Origin: Pseudomonadota bacterium
GTDB lineage: Bacteria; Pseudomonadota; Alphaproteobacteria; Caulobacterales; Caulobacteraceae
Reading direction: 5' to 3'
Length of the DNA stretch: 64,000 nucleotides
Assembly: GCA_018241995.1 (NCBI GenBank)
Contig: JAFECT010000006.1
Coordinates: 186,001-250,000, forward strand
Part shown: one piece after another, positions 50,902 through 59,906 of the stretch
Layout of the letters: every line of letters starts with the position of its first letter
Position numbering within the stretch: position 1 is the first letter of the stretch
The notes under the pieces: model-generated
Seen by the model: the letters and a program-made list of their open reading frames with translations, nothing else
What the model was told of the DNA's origin: nothing
The model's database searches: none
Made by a program: the position numbers and the translations under genes

Positions 50902-52419
50902 ATGAGCAAGAGTATGGCCCAGCACCGACTACCGGACGATTTCGGCCTCGAGGACGACCTCGACTTCCCGTCGGACGACGCCCGGGCGCCTGCGCACGGG
51001 TCCGGCGCCTTCGACCTGGACGACGACCTGGCCTTCGACGGCGATTTCGACGCCTCCGACAGCACCGGCGCGCTGGAGACCCTGCCGACCATCCGCCCGT
51101 CGGGTCCGGCCGGCGGCGCCTTGCAGTTCACCGCGCCCCCGCCGCCCGCGGGTTTCAACCCCGTCGGCGCCATGATCGCCGGAGCCGAAGCGGCTCTGGG
51201 CGAGGTGTCGGTGCCGCGCATCGCCATCCATGTCTTCGCCGAGCGCCAGGATACGGCCGAGGCCGCCCAGCGCGCCGCCGCCGATCGGCGCCTGTCGCGC
51301 GCCAGCTGCACCGTGCGGCTCGGCGGCGTCGCCACCGCCTTCGAGGTCTATCAATCTGAGCCGACCCCGGCCCTGATCATTGTCGAGAACGCCGCCCCGG
51401 GGCCGCAGATGCTCGATGAGCTCGATCGCCTGGCGGAATGCTGCGACGCGGGCACCAAGGTGGTGGTCATCGGCGCGGCCAACGACATCGGCCTCTACCG
51501 CGAGCTGATGCGCCGCGGCGTGTCCGAATACCTGGTCGCCCCGATCCAGCCGCTGCAGCTGATCGGCGCCATCGGCGGCCTGTTCAACGACCCGCACGCA
51601 CCCTTCGTGGGCCGCACCATCGCCTTCATCGGCGCGCGGGGCGGCGTCGGCGCCTCCACCATCGCCCACAACACCGCCTATGCGCTCAGCGAGCGCATGT
51701 CGGCCCAGACGGTGATCGTCGACTTCGACCTGCCGTTCGGCACCGCGGGCCTGGACTTCAACCAGGATCCCCTGACCGGCGTCGCCGATGCGCTGAGCCA
51801 GCCCGAGCGCCTGGATCCGGTGCTGCTCGACCGCATGATGGTGCGCTGCACCGACAACCTCAGCCTGTTCGCCGCGCCCGCGACGCTCGACAACGACTGG
51901 GATGTCTCGCCTGAGGCCTTCGAGGAGGTCGCCCAGCGCATCCGCGGCACCGCGCCTTACGTCGTGCTGGACCTGCCGCACCAGTGGAACGCCTGGGTCC
52001 GCCGCATGGTGGTCGGCGCCGACGAGGTGGTCGTGGTGGCCACGCCCGACCTGGCTTCGCTGCGCAACGCCAAGAACATGATCGACCTGGCCCGCGCCGC
52101 GCGCCCGAACGACGCCCCGCCCAGGCTGGTGCTGAACCAGGTGGGCCTGCCGGGCCGGCCGGAAATCCCGCTGAAGGATTTCAACAATGCGCTCGGCATC
52201 GAGCCGGCGCTGGTGCTGCCCTTCGACGCCAAGCTGTTCGGCGCCGCGGCCAACAACGGCCAGATGGTGCTGGAGGTGGGCGCCAAGTCCAAGGCGGCGG
52301 AAGGCATCCAGCATCTCGCCCAGGTGGTCGCCAAGCGCGAACTCGTGGCCCTGCCCGCGCCCAAGAAGCAGGCGTCCGGCGGCGGCTCGCTGTTCGCCAA
52401 GCTGTTCAAGAAGCGCTGA
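50902..52419 (+). CDS. cpaE: CpaE/TadZ-like pilus localisation ATPase
   Basis: CpaE is a MinD/ParA-like protein that places the Flp pilus machine at the pole in Caulobacter. The 505-aa protein has an acidic disordered N-terminus (to about residue 85), a receiver-like domain without a complete phosphorylation site (VVVIGAANDIGLYRELMRRG, residues about 115-230), and the ATPase domain with the deviant Walker A GARGGVGASTIAHN at about residue 244, then VIVDFDLPFGTAGLDF. ATG 50902 is chosen. The C-terminus is basic (LFAKLFKKR). Confidence 0.94.
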   Translation: MSKSMAQHRLPDDFGLEDDLDFPSDDARAPAHGSGAFDLDDDLAFDGDFDASDSTGALETLPTIRPSGPAGGALQFTAPPPPAGFNPVGAMIAGAEAALGEVSVPRIAIHVFAERQDTAEAAQRAAADRRLSRASCTVRLGGVATAFEVYQSEPTPALIIVENAAPGPQMLDELDRLAECCDAGTKVVVIGAANDIGLYRELMRRGVSEYLVAPIQPLQLIGAIGGLFNDPHAPFVGRTIAFIGARGGVGASTIAHNTAYALSERMSAQTVIVDFDLPFGTAGLDFNQDPLTGVADALSQPERLDPVLLDRMMVRCTDNLSLFAAPATLDNDWDVSPEAFEEVAQRIRGTAPYVVLDLPHQWNAWVRRMVVGADEVVVVATPDLASLRNAKNMIDLARAARPNDAPPRLVLNQVGLPGRPEIPLKDFNNALGIEPALVLPFDAKLFGAAANNGQMVLEVGAKSKAAEGIQHLAQVVAKRELVALPAPKKQASGGGSLFAKLFKKR

Positions 52420-52433
52420 GTTAGGGGCGGGGG

Positions 52434-54026
52434 TTGTTCGGCAAGCGCTCAGGACCGGGAGGATCGCCGCCGCCGACGGGCTCGGCCCCGTCTGCGCACG
52501 CCCGCGCGCCCGAACCGGCGGCGGCTCAAACCCAGGCCTATGCCGCCCCTGAGCCCGCGGCCAGCCCGCAACCGGCGGCGCCCAAGCTCGACGCCCTGGC
52601 CCCCAAGACGCATTCGGCCACCGAACGGCTGAACGCCACCAACGCCGACCAGAAGTCCTATTCGGACAGCAAGAAGCAGAGCGGCCCCAAGGCCACCGCA
52701 GGCTTCGAGCAGCTGCGCCAGGCGCAGCAGGTCGCCGAGATCGTCCGCGAGCAGAGCGACTACTACCACGCCACCAAGACCCTGATCTTCAACGCCCTTC
52801 TGAACACGATCGACCTGGCCCAGCTGGCCCAGCTCGAACCGAAGCAGGCGGCCGAGGAGATCCGCGACATCGTCGCCGAGCTGGTGGCGATCAAGAACGT
52901 CTCGATGTCGGTGGCCGAGCAGGAGCACCTGGTCCAGGACATCATCAACGATGTGCTTGGCTACGGCCCGTTGGAGCCCCTGCTGGCCCGCGACGACATC
53001 GCCGATATCATGGTCAACGGCGCCAACCGGGTGTTCATTGAAGTCGGCGGCAAGGTCCAGCTGACCAACATCCGCTTCCGCGACAACCAGCAGCTGATGA
53101 ACATCTGCCAGCGGATCGTCAGCCAGGTCGGCCGCCGCGTCGACGAAAGCTCGCCGATCTGCGACGCGCGCCTGGCCGACGGCAGCCGCGTCAACGTCAT
53201 CGCGCCGCCCTTGGCTCTGGATGGGCCCACGCTCACCATCCGGAAGTTCAAGAAAGACAAGCTGACCATGCGCAACCTGGTGGAGTGGGCCTCCATCAGT
53301 CCCGAGGGCGCGCGCGTCCTCGGCGTGATCGGCGCCAGCCGCTGCAACGTGCTGATCTCGGGCGGCACCGGTTCGGGCAAGACCACCCTGCTGAACTGCA
53401 TGACCGCCTTCATCGACCCGACCGAGCGCGTCATCACCTGCGAGGACGCCGCCGAACTGCAGCTGCAGCAGCCGCATGTGGTGCGCCTGGAAACCAGGCC
53501 GCCGAACCTGGAAGGCCAGGGCCAGATCACCATGCGCGACCTGGTCAAGAACTGCCTGCGTATGCGCCCGGAGCGGATCATCGTCGGCGAAGTCCGTGGT
53601 CCCGAGGCGTTCGACCTTTTGCAGGCGATGAACACCGGCCACGACGGCTCGATGGGCACCCTGCACGCCAACTCACCGCGTGAATCGATCAGCCGTCTGG
53701 AATCGATGATCACCATGGGCGGCTACGGCCTGCCGTCGAAGACCATCCGCGAGATGATCGTCGGCTCCATCGACGTGATCGTCCAGGCCGCGCGCCTGCG
53801 CGACGGCTCGCGCCGCATCACCCACGTGACCGAAGTGGTGGGCCTCGAAGGCGAGGTCATCATCACCCAGGACCTGTTCGTCTATGAGATCCAGGGCGAG
53901 GACAAGGATGGCCGCGTGCTCGGCCGCCACCGGTCCACCGGCATCGCCCGCCCGCGTTTCTGGGACCGCGCCCGCTACTACGGCCTGGAGCGCGAGCTCG
54001 CCGAAGCGCTGGATGCGGCGGAGTAG
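52434..54026 (+). CDS. cpaF: Pilus assembly ATPase CpaF/TadA (TTG start)
   Basis: CpaF is the hexameric ATPase driving Flp pilus extension. The 530-aa protein has a Pro/Ala-rich N-terminal region (about 60 residues), then helices and the ATPase core with GTGSGKTTLLN (about residue 310), the Asp-box region CEDAAELQLQQPHVV, Walker B-like RIIVGEVRGPEAFDLLQAMN and the His box GHDGSMGTLHANS. The start is TTG 52434 (MFGKRSGPG), with AGGGGCGGGGG directly upstream; no ATG fits near. It starts 14 nt after cpaE. Confidence 0.95.
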   Translation: MFGKRSGPGGSPPPTGSAPSAHARAPEPAAAQTQAYAAPEPAASPQPAAPKLDALAPKTHSATERLNATNADQKSYSDSKKQSGPKATAGFEQLRQAQQVAEIVREQSDYYHATKTLIFNALLNTIDLAQLAQLEPKQAAEEIRDIVAELVAIKNVSMSVAEQEHLVQDIINDVLGYGPLEPLLARDDIADIMVNGANRVFIEVGGKVQLTNIRFRDNQQLMNICQRIVSQVGRRVDESSPICDARLADGSRVNVIAPPLALDGPTLTIRKFKKDKLTMRNLVEWASISPEGARVLGVIGASRCNVLISGGTGSGKTTLLNCMTAFIDPTERVITCEDAAELQLQQPHVVRLETRPPNLEGQGQITMRDLVKNCLRMRPERIIVGEVRGPEAFDLLQAMNTGHDGSMGTLHANSPRESISRLESMITMGGYGLPSKTIREMIVGSIDVIVQAARLRDGSRRITHVTEVVGLEGEVIITQDLFVYEIQGEDKDGRVLGRHRSTGIARPRFWDRARYYGLERELAEALDAAE

Positions 54027-54032
54027 CGTACC

Positions 54033-55010
54033 ATGATGGTCTTCCTCATCGCCCTGCTGGGTTTCGTGATGATCGGCGGCGTCGGCTGGGTGCTGGTCGG
54101 CTCCGGCGACTCCAGCTCCAAGGCGGTCAAGCGCGCCCAGAGCTTCTCGGGCCCGACCGAGGCCAAGCGCGCCCGCGCCAAGCCCTCGCCCGGCGCCACC
54201 GCCGAGGCGCGACGCAAGCAGATTCAGGATCAGCTTAAGGAAGCCGAGCGGCGCGAGCGCAAGGCGCGCGTGACCATTCAGGCCAAGCTCAAGCAGGCCG
54301 GGCTGTCGATCGACGCACGCACCTTCTGGATCATCAGCGTGATCGTGGGCGTGGTGGTGCTGGGCATTGTCATGGTGCTGGGCCAGAAAATCTGGATCGC
54401 CGGGGGCCTCGCGCTTGCGGCAGGTCTGGGCCTGCCGCGCTGGGTCGTGGGCTTCCTGGCCGGCCGCCGCGCCAAGAAGTTCACCGCAGACTTCGCCAAC
54501 GCTGTCGATGTGATCGTGCGCGGCATCAAGTCGGGCCTGCCGGTCCACGACTGCTTCAAGATCATCGGCAAGGAGTTCTCCGCGCCGCTCGGGCCAGAGT
54601 TCCAGCGCCTGGTCGAAAACCTGGGCATGGGCCTGACCGTCGAGCAGGCCATGGAGAAGATGTACGAGAGCATGCCCACGCCGGAGCTGCGCTTCTTCAC
54701 CATCGTGCTCGGCATCCAGTCCAAGACCGGCGGCAACCTGGCCGAGGCGTTGGGGAACCTGTCGCAGGTGCTGCGCTCGCGCAAGCTGATGCGCGAGAAG
54801 ATCAAGGCCATGTCGTCAGAGGCCACGGCCTCGGCCGGCATCATCGGCTCTCTGCCCATCGTCGTGATGCTCATCGTGCTGGTGACGACGCCCAGCTACA
54901 TGATGTTGATGTTCACCGACGACCGGGGGCACCTGATGCTGATGGGCTCGGCCTTCTGGATGGCGTGCGGCGTCTTCGTGATGAAGCGCATGATCTCGTT
55001 CAAGATCTGA
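54033..55010 (+). CDS. tadB: TadB/CpaG inner-membrane platform protein
   Basis: TadB is one of two inner-membrane platform proteins of the Flp system. The 325-aa protein has an N-terminal span (LIALLGFVMIGGVGWVLV), a basic coiled linker (EARRKQIQDQLKEAERRERK), further spans, and the T2SSF domain with FANAVDVIVRGIKSGLPVHD and LSQVLRSRKLMREKIKAMSS. It ends with two hydrophobic spans. It begins 6 nt after cpaF and works with TadC and the CpaF ATPase. Confidence 0.95.
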   Translation: MMVFLIALLGFVMIGGVGWVLVGSGDSSSKAVKRAQSFSGPTEAKRARAKPSPGATAEARRKQIQDQLKEAERRERKARVTIQAKLKQAGLSIDARTFWIISVIVGVVVLGIVMVLGQKIWIAGGLALAAGLGLPRWVVGFLAGRRAKKFTADFANAVDVIVRGIKSGLPVHDCFKIIGKEFSAPLGPEFQRLVENLGMGLTVEQAMEKMYESMPTPELRFFTIVLGIQSKTGGNLAEALGNLSQVLRSRKLMREKIKAMSSEATASAGIIGSLPIVVMLIVLVTTPSYMMLMFTDDRGHLMLMGSAFWMACGVFVMKRMISFKI

Positions 55011-55020
55011 GGGCGCGGCC

Positions 55021-56010
55021 ATGAACATCGCGCGCATCCTGACCAACCCCGACAACGTGCTCACCGCCTTCGTGGCGCTGGTGACCTTCGCCACCATCGT
55101 GACGGTGGCGCGCCCCATGCTGGGCGGCCAGAACCTCGAAAAGCGCATGAAGTCGGTGGCCACCCGCCGTGACGAGCTGAAGCGTCGCTCGCGCCAGGCC
55201 ATGGCCAGAGATGGGGGCAATGCGGCCGCCTCGGGCATCCGTCACTCGGACGAAGGCTTCTACAAGCGCGTCGTCGAGAAGCTGAACCTGAAGACCCTGC
55301 TGGAAGACCCTAAGGTGGTCGAAAAGCTGGCCCAGGCCGGCTTCCGCGGACCCAAGCCGGTCTCGACCTTCTACTTCTTCCGCTTCGCCATGCCGTTCGT
55401 GTTCGCTGTGGGCACCGGCTTCTACCTGTTCCTGATCAACGGCTTCGGCATGCCCACGACCACGCGCCTGTGCGCGACCGTGGCCGCGTTCGTCATCGGT
55501 TTCTATGCGCCGAACCTCTACGTCTCCAACGTCGCCTCCAAGCGCCGCACCGCGATCATGCAGGCGTTCCCGGATGCGCTCGACCTGCTGCTGATCTGCG
55601 TGGAGTCGGGCATGTCGATCGAGGCGGCGATCCAGAAGGTCAGCCACGAAATCGGCTCCCGTTCGATCGAGCTGGCCGAGGAGTTGAGCCTGCTGACTGC
55701 CGAACTCAGCTACCTGCCCGAGCGCCGGCAGGCCTATGAGAACCTGGCGCGACGCACGAACCATCCGGGCGTGAAGTCGGTGGCCACCGCCATGATCCAG
55801 GCCGAGAAATACGGCACTCCGCTCGGCAACGCCCTGCGCGTCATGGCCAAGGAAAACCGCGAACTGCGCTTGGCCGCCGCCGAGAAGAAGGCCGCCGCCC
55901 TGCCGGCCCAGCTCACCGTGCCGATGATCCTGTTCTTCCTGCCCGTGCTGTTCGTCGTGATCCTGGGACCGGCGATCATCCAGGTGCAGAACATGATGGC
56001 GAAGAAGTGA
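55021..56010 (+). CDS. tadC: TadC/CpaH inner-membrane platform protein
   Basis: TadC is the second platform protein. The 329-aa protein has an N-terminal span, a linker, then two central spans (FRFAMPFVFAVGTGFYLFLI) and the T2SSF domain (IMQAFPDALDLLLICVESGMS, PLGNALRVMAKENRELRLAA). It ends in a hydrophobic helix PMILFFLPVLFVVILGPAII. It lies 10 nt after tadB and is the last gene of the rightward pilus operon. A hairpin follows, then the convergent TadD-like gene. Confidence 0.95.
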   Translation: MNIARILTNPDNVLTAFVALVTFATIVTVARPMLGGQNLEKRMKSVATRRDELKRRSRQAMARDGGNAAASGIRHSDEGFYKRVVEKLNLKTLLEDPKVVEKLAQAGFRGPKPVSTFYFFRFAMPFVFAVGTGFYLFLINGFGMPTTTRLCATVAAFVIGFYAPNLYVSNVASKRRTAIMQAFPDALDLLLICVESGMSIEAAIQKVSHEIGSRSIELAEELSLLTAELSYLPERRQAYENLARRTNHPGVKSVATAMIQAEKYGTPLGNALRVMAKENRELRLAAAEKKAAALPAQLTVPMILFFLPVLFVVILGPAIIQVQNMMAKK

Positions 56011-56030
56011 GCCGCGACTAGGCGCTGCTC

Positions 56031-56050
56031 ATCCCCGCGCAGGCGGGGAT
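56031..56050. repeat. REP-like hairpin between tadC and the TPR gene
   Basis: ATCCCCGC, loop GCAG, GCGGGGAT is a perfect 8-bp stem within CTCATCCCCGCGCAGG. The same kind of ATCCCCGC/GCGGGGAT palindrome is frequent between genes of high-G+C proteobacteria. It probably ends both convergent transcripts. No other copy is in this window. Confidence 0.65.
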
Positions 56051-56064
56051 CCAGTCAAAGAAGC

Positions 56065-56967
56065 TTACTGACCGCCCGAATTCCCCTGAACGCTGCTCCA
56101 GGTGCGCGGTGCCGTAGGCGTTACAGCCGCGGCCGGGGTGACGTTCGCCGCCGGCGCCATGCGCGCCCTGAGCCAGGCCAGGTTCTGCTCCGCCAGCTCC
56201 GGCGGCAGGTCCTGGCGGATGATGCGCTCGGCCTCCGCCGCCTTGCCCTGCAGGCCCAGCACGAGGGCCAGGTTCTCGCGGGTCTGCAGCGTCGCGGTCG
56301 GTTGGGCCACCGCCTTGCGCAGCAAGGTCTCGGCCTGGGCCGGGTCGCCGGCCGAGGCATAGGCCATGGCCATGTTCGACAGCACCGTCGGATTGTCGGG
56401 CGACAGGCTCAGCGCCTTGGTCCAGGCCTGGCGCGCCTCGTCGTGGCGGCTGACCTGCTCCAGCGCCACACCCAGCAGCGATTGCGCGCGCCAATCGCGC
56501 GGCGCGGCGGCGGCGGCGCGTTGCAGCGGGTCGACCGCATAGAAGCCCTGGCCCCGCGCGATGTGGTCGCGGCCGAGCTCCAGTAGGGCCTCGGCGTTGG
56601 CCGGATGCATCACCAGCACCTTGGCGGCGGCGTCGGCGGCCTCGTCATTGCGGCCGAGCGCGCGCAGGGTCTGCGAGAGCTTCAGGCCGGCCTCGATGTC
56701 GGAGGGATCCACGTCGGCCTCGTGCGCCCAGAACACGGCGCGGGCGAGGGTGTCGAGCCGGTCGGCCTGGGCCCGCTCGGCGGCGTTGGCCTTGCGCGGC
56801 GCGACGGCTGCGCCGGGCTTGGCTGCGCTCTGGGTGGTCGGCGTGGCGGACGCGGACGCAGCGGCGGGCGCGGCCTCCTTCTTCTGGAACGGCCAGGCGG
56901 CGGCAGGCTCGGCGGCGGCCAGGGCCAGCACGGCGGCGGAGGCGGTGAGGGCGAGCCTGAACGACAT
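56065..56967 (-). CDS. TadD-like TPR protein
   Basis: This 300-aa exported protein has a signal peptide (MSFRLALTASAAVLALAAAE), a low-complexity Ala/Pro/Thr stretch to about 60, and four to five TPR motifs. One reads SLLGVALEQVSRHDEARQAWTKALSLSP and the next NPTVLSNMAMAYASAGDPAQ. TadD lipoproteins with TPRs assist secretin assembly in Flp systems. There is no lipobox here, so it may be periplasmic. It is convergent with tadC and divergent from the aminopeptidase, with its own promoter. Confidence 0.85.
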   Translation of the reverse strand: MSFRLALTASAAVLALAAAEPAAAWPFQKKEAAPAAASASATPTTQSAAKPGAAVAPRKANAAERAQADRLDTLARAVFWAHEADVDPSDIEAGLKLSQTLRALGRNDEAADAAAKVLVMHPANAEALLELGRDHIARGQGFYAVDPLQRAAAAAPRDWRAQSLLGVALEQVSRHDEARQAWTKALSLSPDNPTVLSNMAMAYASAGDPAQAETLLRKAVAQPTATLQTRENLALVLGLQGKAAEAERIIRQDLPPELAEQNLAWLRARMAPAANVTPAAAVTPTAPRTWSSVQGNSGGQ

Positions 56968-57080
56968 GGCGCAAATCCCGGAAACTGACGCTTCGAGGGT
57001 CGCCCCACCCCGTCAAGGAAGCGTTAATCCACCGCGCGCGGACGCTTCCTGCGACTGCCTGTCCCGACTAGAACAGGCCC

Positions 57081-58457
57081 ATGCACGAGACCCTGATCGC
57101 GGCCGCCGAGGCCCCCATCCCCATCCGCGCCCTGTCCGAGGCCGACTTCGACAACCTCGGCGACGCGAGGCTGCAGGCCTTGGCCGCCACGCACCGGTTC
57201 AAGGCCAAGCGGGGCGAGGCGCTGCTGGTCACCGGCGATGACGGGGCCTTGGCCGAGGTGCTGTTCGGCCTGGGCAAGGGCCAGCCCGATCCGATGAGCC
57301 TGCGCGGCCTGCCCGGCAAGCTGCCGGCGGGCGACTATGTCCTGAAGGGCGATCTCGACCCGCGCCTCTCGGCCCTGGCCTGGGCGATGGGGAGCTACGG
57401 CTTCGACCGCTACAAGCCGCGCGAGGACAAGCCCCGGCCGCGCCTCGTGGCGCCTGAGGGCTGCGACCTGGAGGCCGTCACCGCCATCGCCCACGCCTGC
57501 GCCCTGGCCCGCGACATGGTCAACACGCCCGCCTCGGACATGGGGCCGCTGCAGATCGAGACTGTGGCCCGTGAGATCGCCAGCCAGTACGGCGCCACGA
57601 TCAGCGTGGTCACCGGCGATGACCTCCTGGAACAGGGCTATCCCGCCGTCCACGCCGTCGGCCGCGCCGCAGCGTCGCATCGGGCGCCGCGCATCGTCGA
57701 GATCGGCTGGAACCTCGACAAGACGGATCTGCCGCTGGTGGCCCTGGTCGGCAAGGGCGTGGTGTTCGATTCCGGCGGCTTGGATATCAAGCCCGCGTCC
57801 GGCATGCGCCAGATGAAGAAGGACATGGGCGGCGCCGCCCACGCCCTGGCGCTCGGGCGCATGGTCATGCAGGCCAGGCTGCCGGTCAGGCTGGTGGTGC
57901 TGACCCCGGTGGTCGAGAACGCCATCTCCGGCGACGCCTTCCGCCCCGGCGATGTGCTCTCGACCCGCAAGGGCCTGACCATCGAGGTCGGCAACACGGA
58001 CGCCGAAGGCCGTGTGATCCTGTCCGACGCCCTGGCGCGGGCGTCTGAGCACAACCCCGACCTGACAATCGACTTCGCCACCCTGACCGGCGCCGCGCGG
58101 GTGGCGCTCGGGCCGGAGCTGCCGCCCTTCTACACCGATGACGAGACCCTGGCCGCCGACCTGGCCAAGGCCGCCAAGGCCGAGATCGATCCGATCTGGC
58201 GCATGCCCCTGTGGCCCGGCTACCGCGATGCGGTCGACAGCGACATCGCCGACGTGAGGAACGACTCCGCCGAATGGGCCCAGGCCGGGTCCGTCACCGC
58301 CGCCCTGTTCCTGCAGCGGTTCGCGCCGGAGACCGGATCGTGGGTTCACTTCGACATCTTCGCCTGGAACCCGCGCGCCCGCCCCGGCTGGCCCGCTGGC
58401 GGCGAGGCCCAGGCGATCCGCGGCGTGTTCGCCATGCTGAAGAAGCGCTACGGCTGA
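57081..58457 (+). CDS. M17-family leucyl aminopeptidase
   Basis: This 458-aa cytoplasmic metalloaminopeptidase has an N-terminal domain (to about 160) and the M17 catalytic domain. Metal ligands and the catalytic Lys lie in VVFDSGGLDIKPASGMRQMK and the NTDAEGRVILSDAL signature. ENAISGDAFRPGDVLSTRKG precedes it, and DFATLTGAARVALGPELP closes the active site. It cleaves N-terminal residues from peptides with two metal ions. The N-terminal domain is shorter than in E. coli PepA. The 3' end overlaps the convergent 58448 gene by 10 nt. Confidence 0.94.
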   Translation: MHETLIAAAEAPIPIRALSEADFDNLGDARLQALAATHRFKAKRGEALLVTGDDGALAEVLFGLGKGQPDPMSLRGLPGKLPAGDYVLKGDLDPRLSALAWAMGSYGFDRYKPREDKPRPRLVAPEGCDLEAVTAIAHACALARDMVNTPASDMGPLQIETVAREIASQYGATISVVTGDDLLEQGYPAVHAVGRAAASHRAPRIVEIGWNLDKTDLPLVALVGKGVVFDSGGLDIKPASGMRQMKKDMGGAAHALALGRMVMQARLPVRLVVLTPVVENAISGDAFRPGDVLSTRKGLTIEVGNTDAEGRVILSDALARASEHNPDLTIDFATLTGAARVALGPELPPFYTDDETLAADLAKAAKAEIDPIWRMPLWPGYRDAVDSDIADVRNDSAEWAQAGSVTAALFLQRFAPETGSWVHFDIFAWNPRARPGWPAGGEAQAIRGVFAMLKKRYG

Positions 58458-58900
58458 GGCTTGCGACGACCGACGTAGGCCGCGATTGCGGCGGCGAAGA
58501 CCAACTGGGCGCCCAGCAGCCACCAGCTGTCGATGACCCGTGTGGCTAGGATATTCGCCAGCACGCCGACCACCGCGATGCGTCGCAGCAGGCCCTCGGC
58601 CATCACATTCGCCACTAGCCCAGGCGCACGCGGCCCGATCCTTCGCAGGCACAGGATTGCGGCCAGCGCGACAAGCAGGGCCGCGATACGCACCAGGTTT
58701 TCGGGGCTGAAATAGATCGTCCCGACCATGCCTGGCAGCACCTTCGGGACGTTCACCAAGTGGCCGATGCCGGGCGCAGGCCGCGTTGGCCGGGCCACCC
58801 ATCCAGATACGACGCTCGCGAGCGCCGTCAGGAAGGCGTTCATCGCCAGTAATGCCCAGAACCAAGCCCAGCGAATGCGCGTGACTTGCGGCCGGTCCAT
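58448..58900 (-). CDS. Hypothetical four-span membrane protein
   Basis: This 150-aa protein has about four membrane segments: WAWFWALLAMNAFLTALASV (about 11-30), a span near 66-83 (LVRIAALLVALAAILCL), one near 106-120, and a last one ending LVFAAAIAAYVGRRKP. The soluble segment VNVPKVLPGMVGTIYFSPEN lies between the first two. No family is recognised with confidence. The C-terminus is basic. Its 3' end overlaps the aminopeptidase by 10 nt, and its promoter is shared divergently with the NlpC/P60 gene. Confidence 0.7.
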   Translation of the reverse strand: MDRPQVTRIRWAWFWALLAMNAFLTALASVVSGWVARPTRPAPGIGHLVNVPKVLPGMVGTIYFSPENLVRIAALLVALAAILCLRRIGPRAPGLVANVMAEGLLRRIAVVGVLANILATRVIDSWWLLGAQLVFAAAIAAYVGRRKPQP

Positions 58901-59002
58901 ATCGATTTCCCTGATCGCCCGCGCGAAAGGCTCCGCTCGTTAACCGGGTTTTCGCTTCCATCGCCTAGGGTTGTCCATCCCGACACGGATGAAGGCCCAG
59001 TC

Positions 59003-59839
59003 TTGGACGCGTTCGATCCCAGAACGACTTTGGCGCGCGGCGGCGTGGCTGAGCAGGCGCTGGAAGGCGTCATGCCGGCCGAGGCCTATCGCGCGGTCGA
59101 GCCGGCCCAGTGCCACATCTCAGCGGCCGGCGTGCGCAAGACCAAGGGCCCGCACGGCGAGCTCGACAACCAGCTGGTGTTCGGCGAGGCCTTCGACATC
59201 CTGGAGCGCGACGGCGACTGGGTGTTCGGCCGCGCGCGGCGCGACAGCCACGTCGGCTGGGTCGAGGCCTCCGCCCTGGCCGAGGGCGTGCGCGCGCCGA
59301 CCCACCGGGTCTCGGCCATCCGCACCTACGCCTTCCCCGAACCCGACCTCACCTCGGCCCCGCCGATGGTGCTGACCCTGAATTCGCTGGTGACCGTCGA
59401 GGCGCGCGAAGGTCGCTTCGCCAAGGTCGCGGGCGCGGGCTGGGTGGTTGAGAACCACCTCGCCGAATTCCTCGATTTCGAAACCGACCCCGTGGCCGTG
59501 GCCGAGCGACACCTGGGCGCCCCCTACCAGTGGGGCGGTCGCGAAAGCATCGGCCTGGACTGCTCGGGCCTGGTGCAGCAGTCGCTGTTCGCCTGCGGTC
59601 GCGCCTGCCCGCGCGACACCGACGAGCAAGAACTTCAGACCGGCGCCCCGCTCGACCCCGGCCATGACCTCAAGGCCCTTCGCCGCGGCGACCTGGTGTT
59701 CTGGGACGGCCACGTGGCCATGATGGTGGACGAGGCTCAGGTGATCCACGCCAACGGCCACCACCTGCAGGTCTCGATCGAGCCGCTGACCGCTGTGATG
59801 GCCCGCGCGGGCCAGCCGACCAGCTACCGCCGGCTCTAA
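59003..59839 (+). CDS. NlpC/P60-family cell-wall hydrolase (TTG start)
   Basis: This 278-aa protein has two SH3-like domains (residues about 35-155) and a C-terminal NlpC/P60 domain with the catalytic Cys in GLDCSGLVQQSLFACG and His in GHVAMMVDEAQVIHAN. These enzymes cut gamma-D-Glu-diaminopimelate bonds in peptidoglycan. TTG 59003 (MDAFDPRTTLARGG) is chosen, since AAGG lies 8 nt upstream and homologues start near this motif; ATG codons downstream would cut the first domain. No signal peptide is visible, so a cytoplasmic peptide-recycling role is possible. Confidence 0.88.
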   Translation: MDAFDPRTTLARGGVAEQALEGVMPAEAYRAVEPAQCHISAAGVRKTKGPHGELDNQLVFGEAFDILERDGDWVFGRARRDSHVGWVEASALAEGVRAPTHRVSAIRTYAFPEPDLTSAPPMVLTLNSLVTVEAREGRFAKVAGAGWVVENHLAEFLDFETDPVAVAERHLGAPYQWGGRESIGLDCSGLVQQSLFACGRACPRDTDEQELQTGAPLDPGHDLKALRRGDLVFWDGHVAMMVDEAQVIHANGHHLQVSIEPLTAVMARAGQPTSYRRL

Positions 59840-59841
59840 GG

Positions 59842-59881
59842 CCCAAAAGCAAAAGGCGCAGGCCTTGCGGCGCCGCGCCTT
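59842..59881 (-). terminator. Intrinsic terminator of the cytochrome c gene
   Basis: Read on the - strand, AAGGCGC pairs with GCGCCTT around a 15-nt loop and is followed by TTTGCTTTTGG. It lies 26 nt after the cytochrome c stop. This is a moderately strong rho-independent terminator, with the T-run broken by GC. Confidence 0.6.
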
Positions 59882-59906
59882 CGACATCCCCCAGCGGGAT
59901 TTTGGC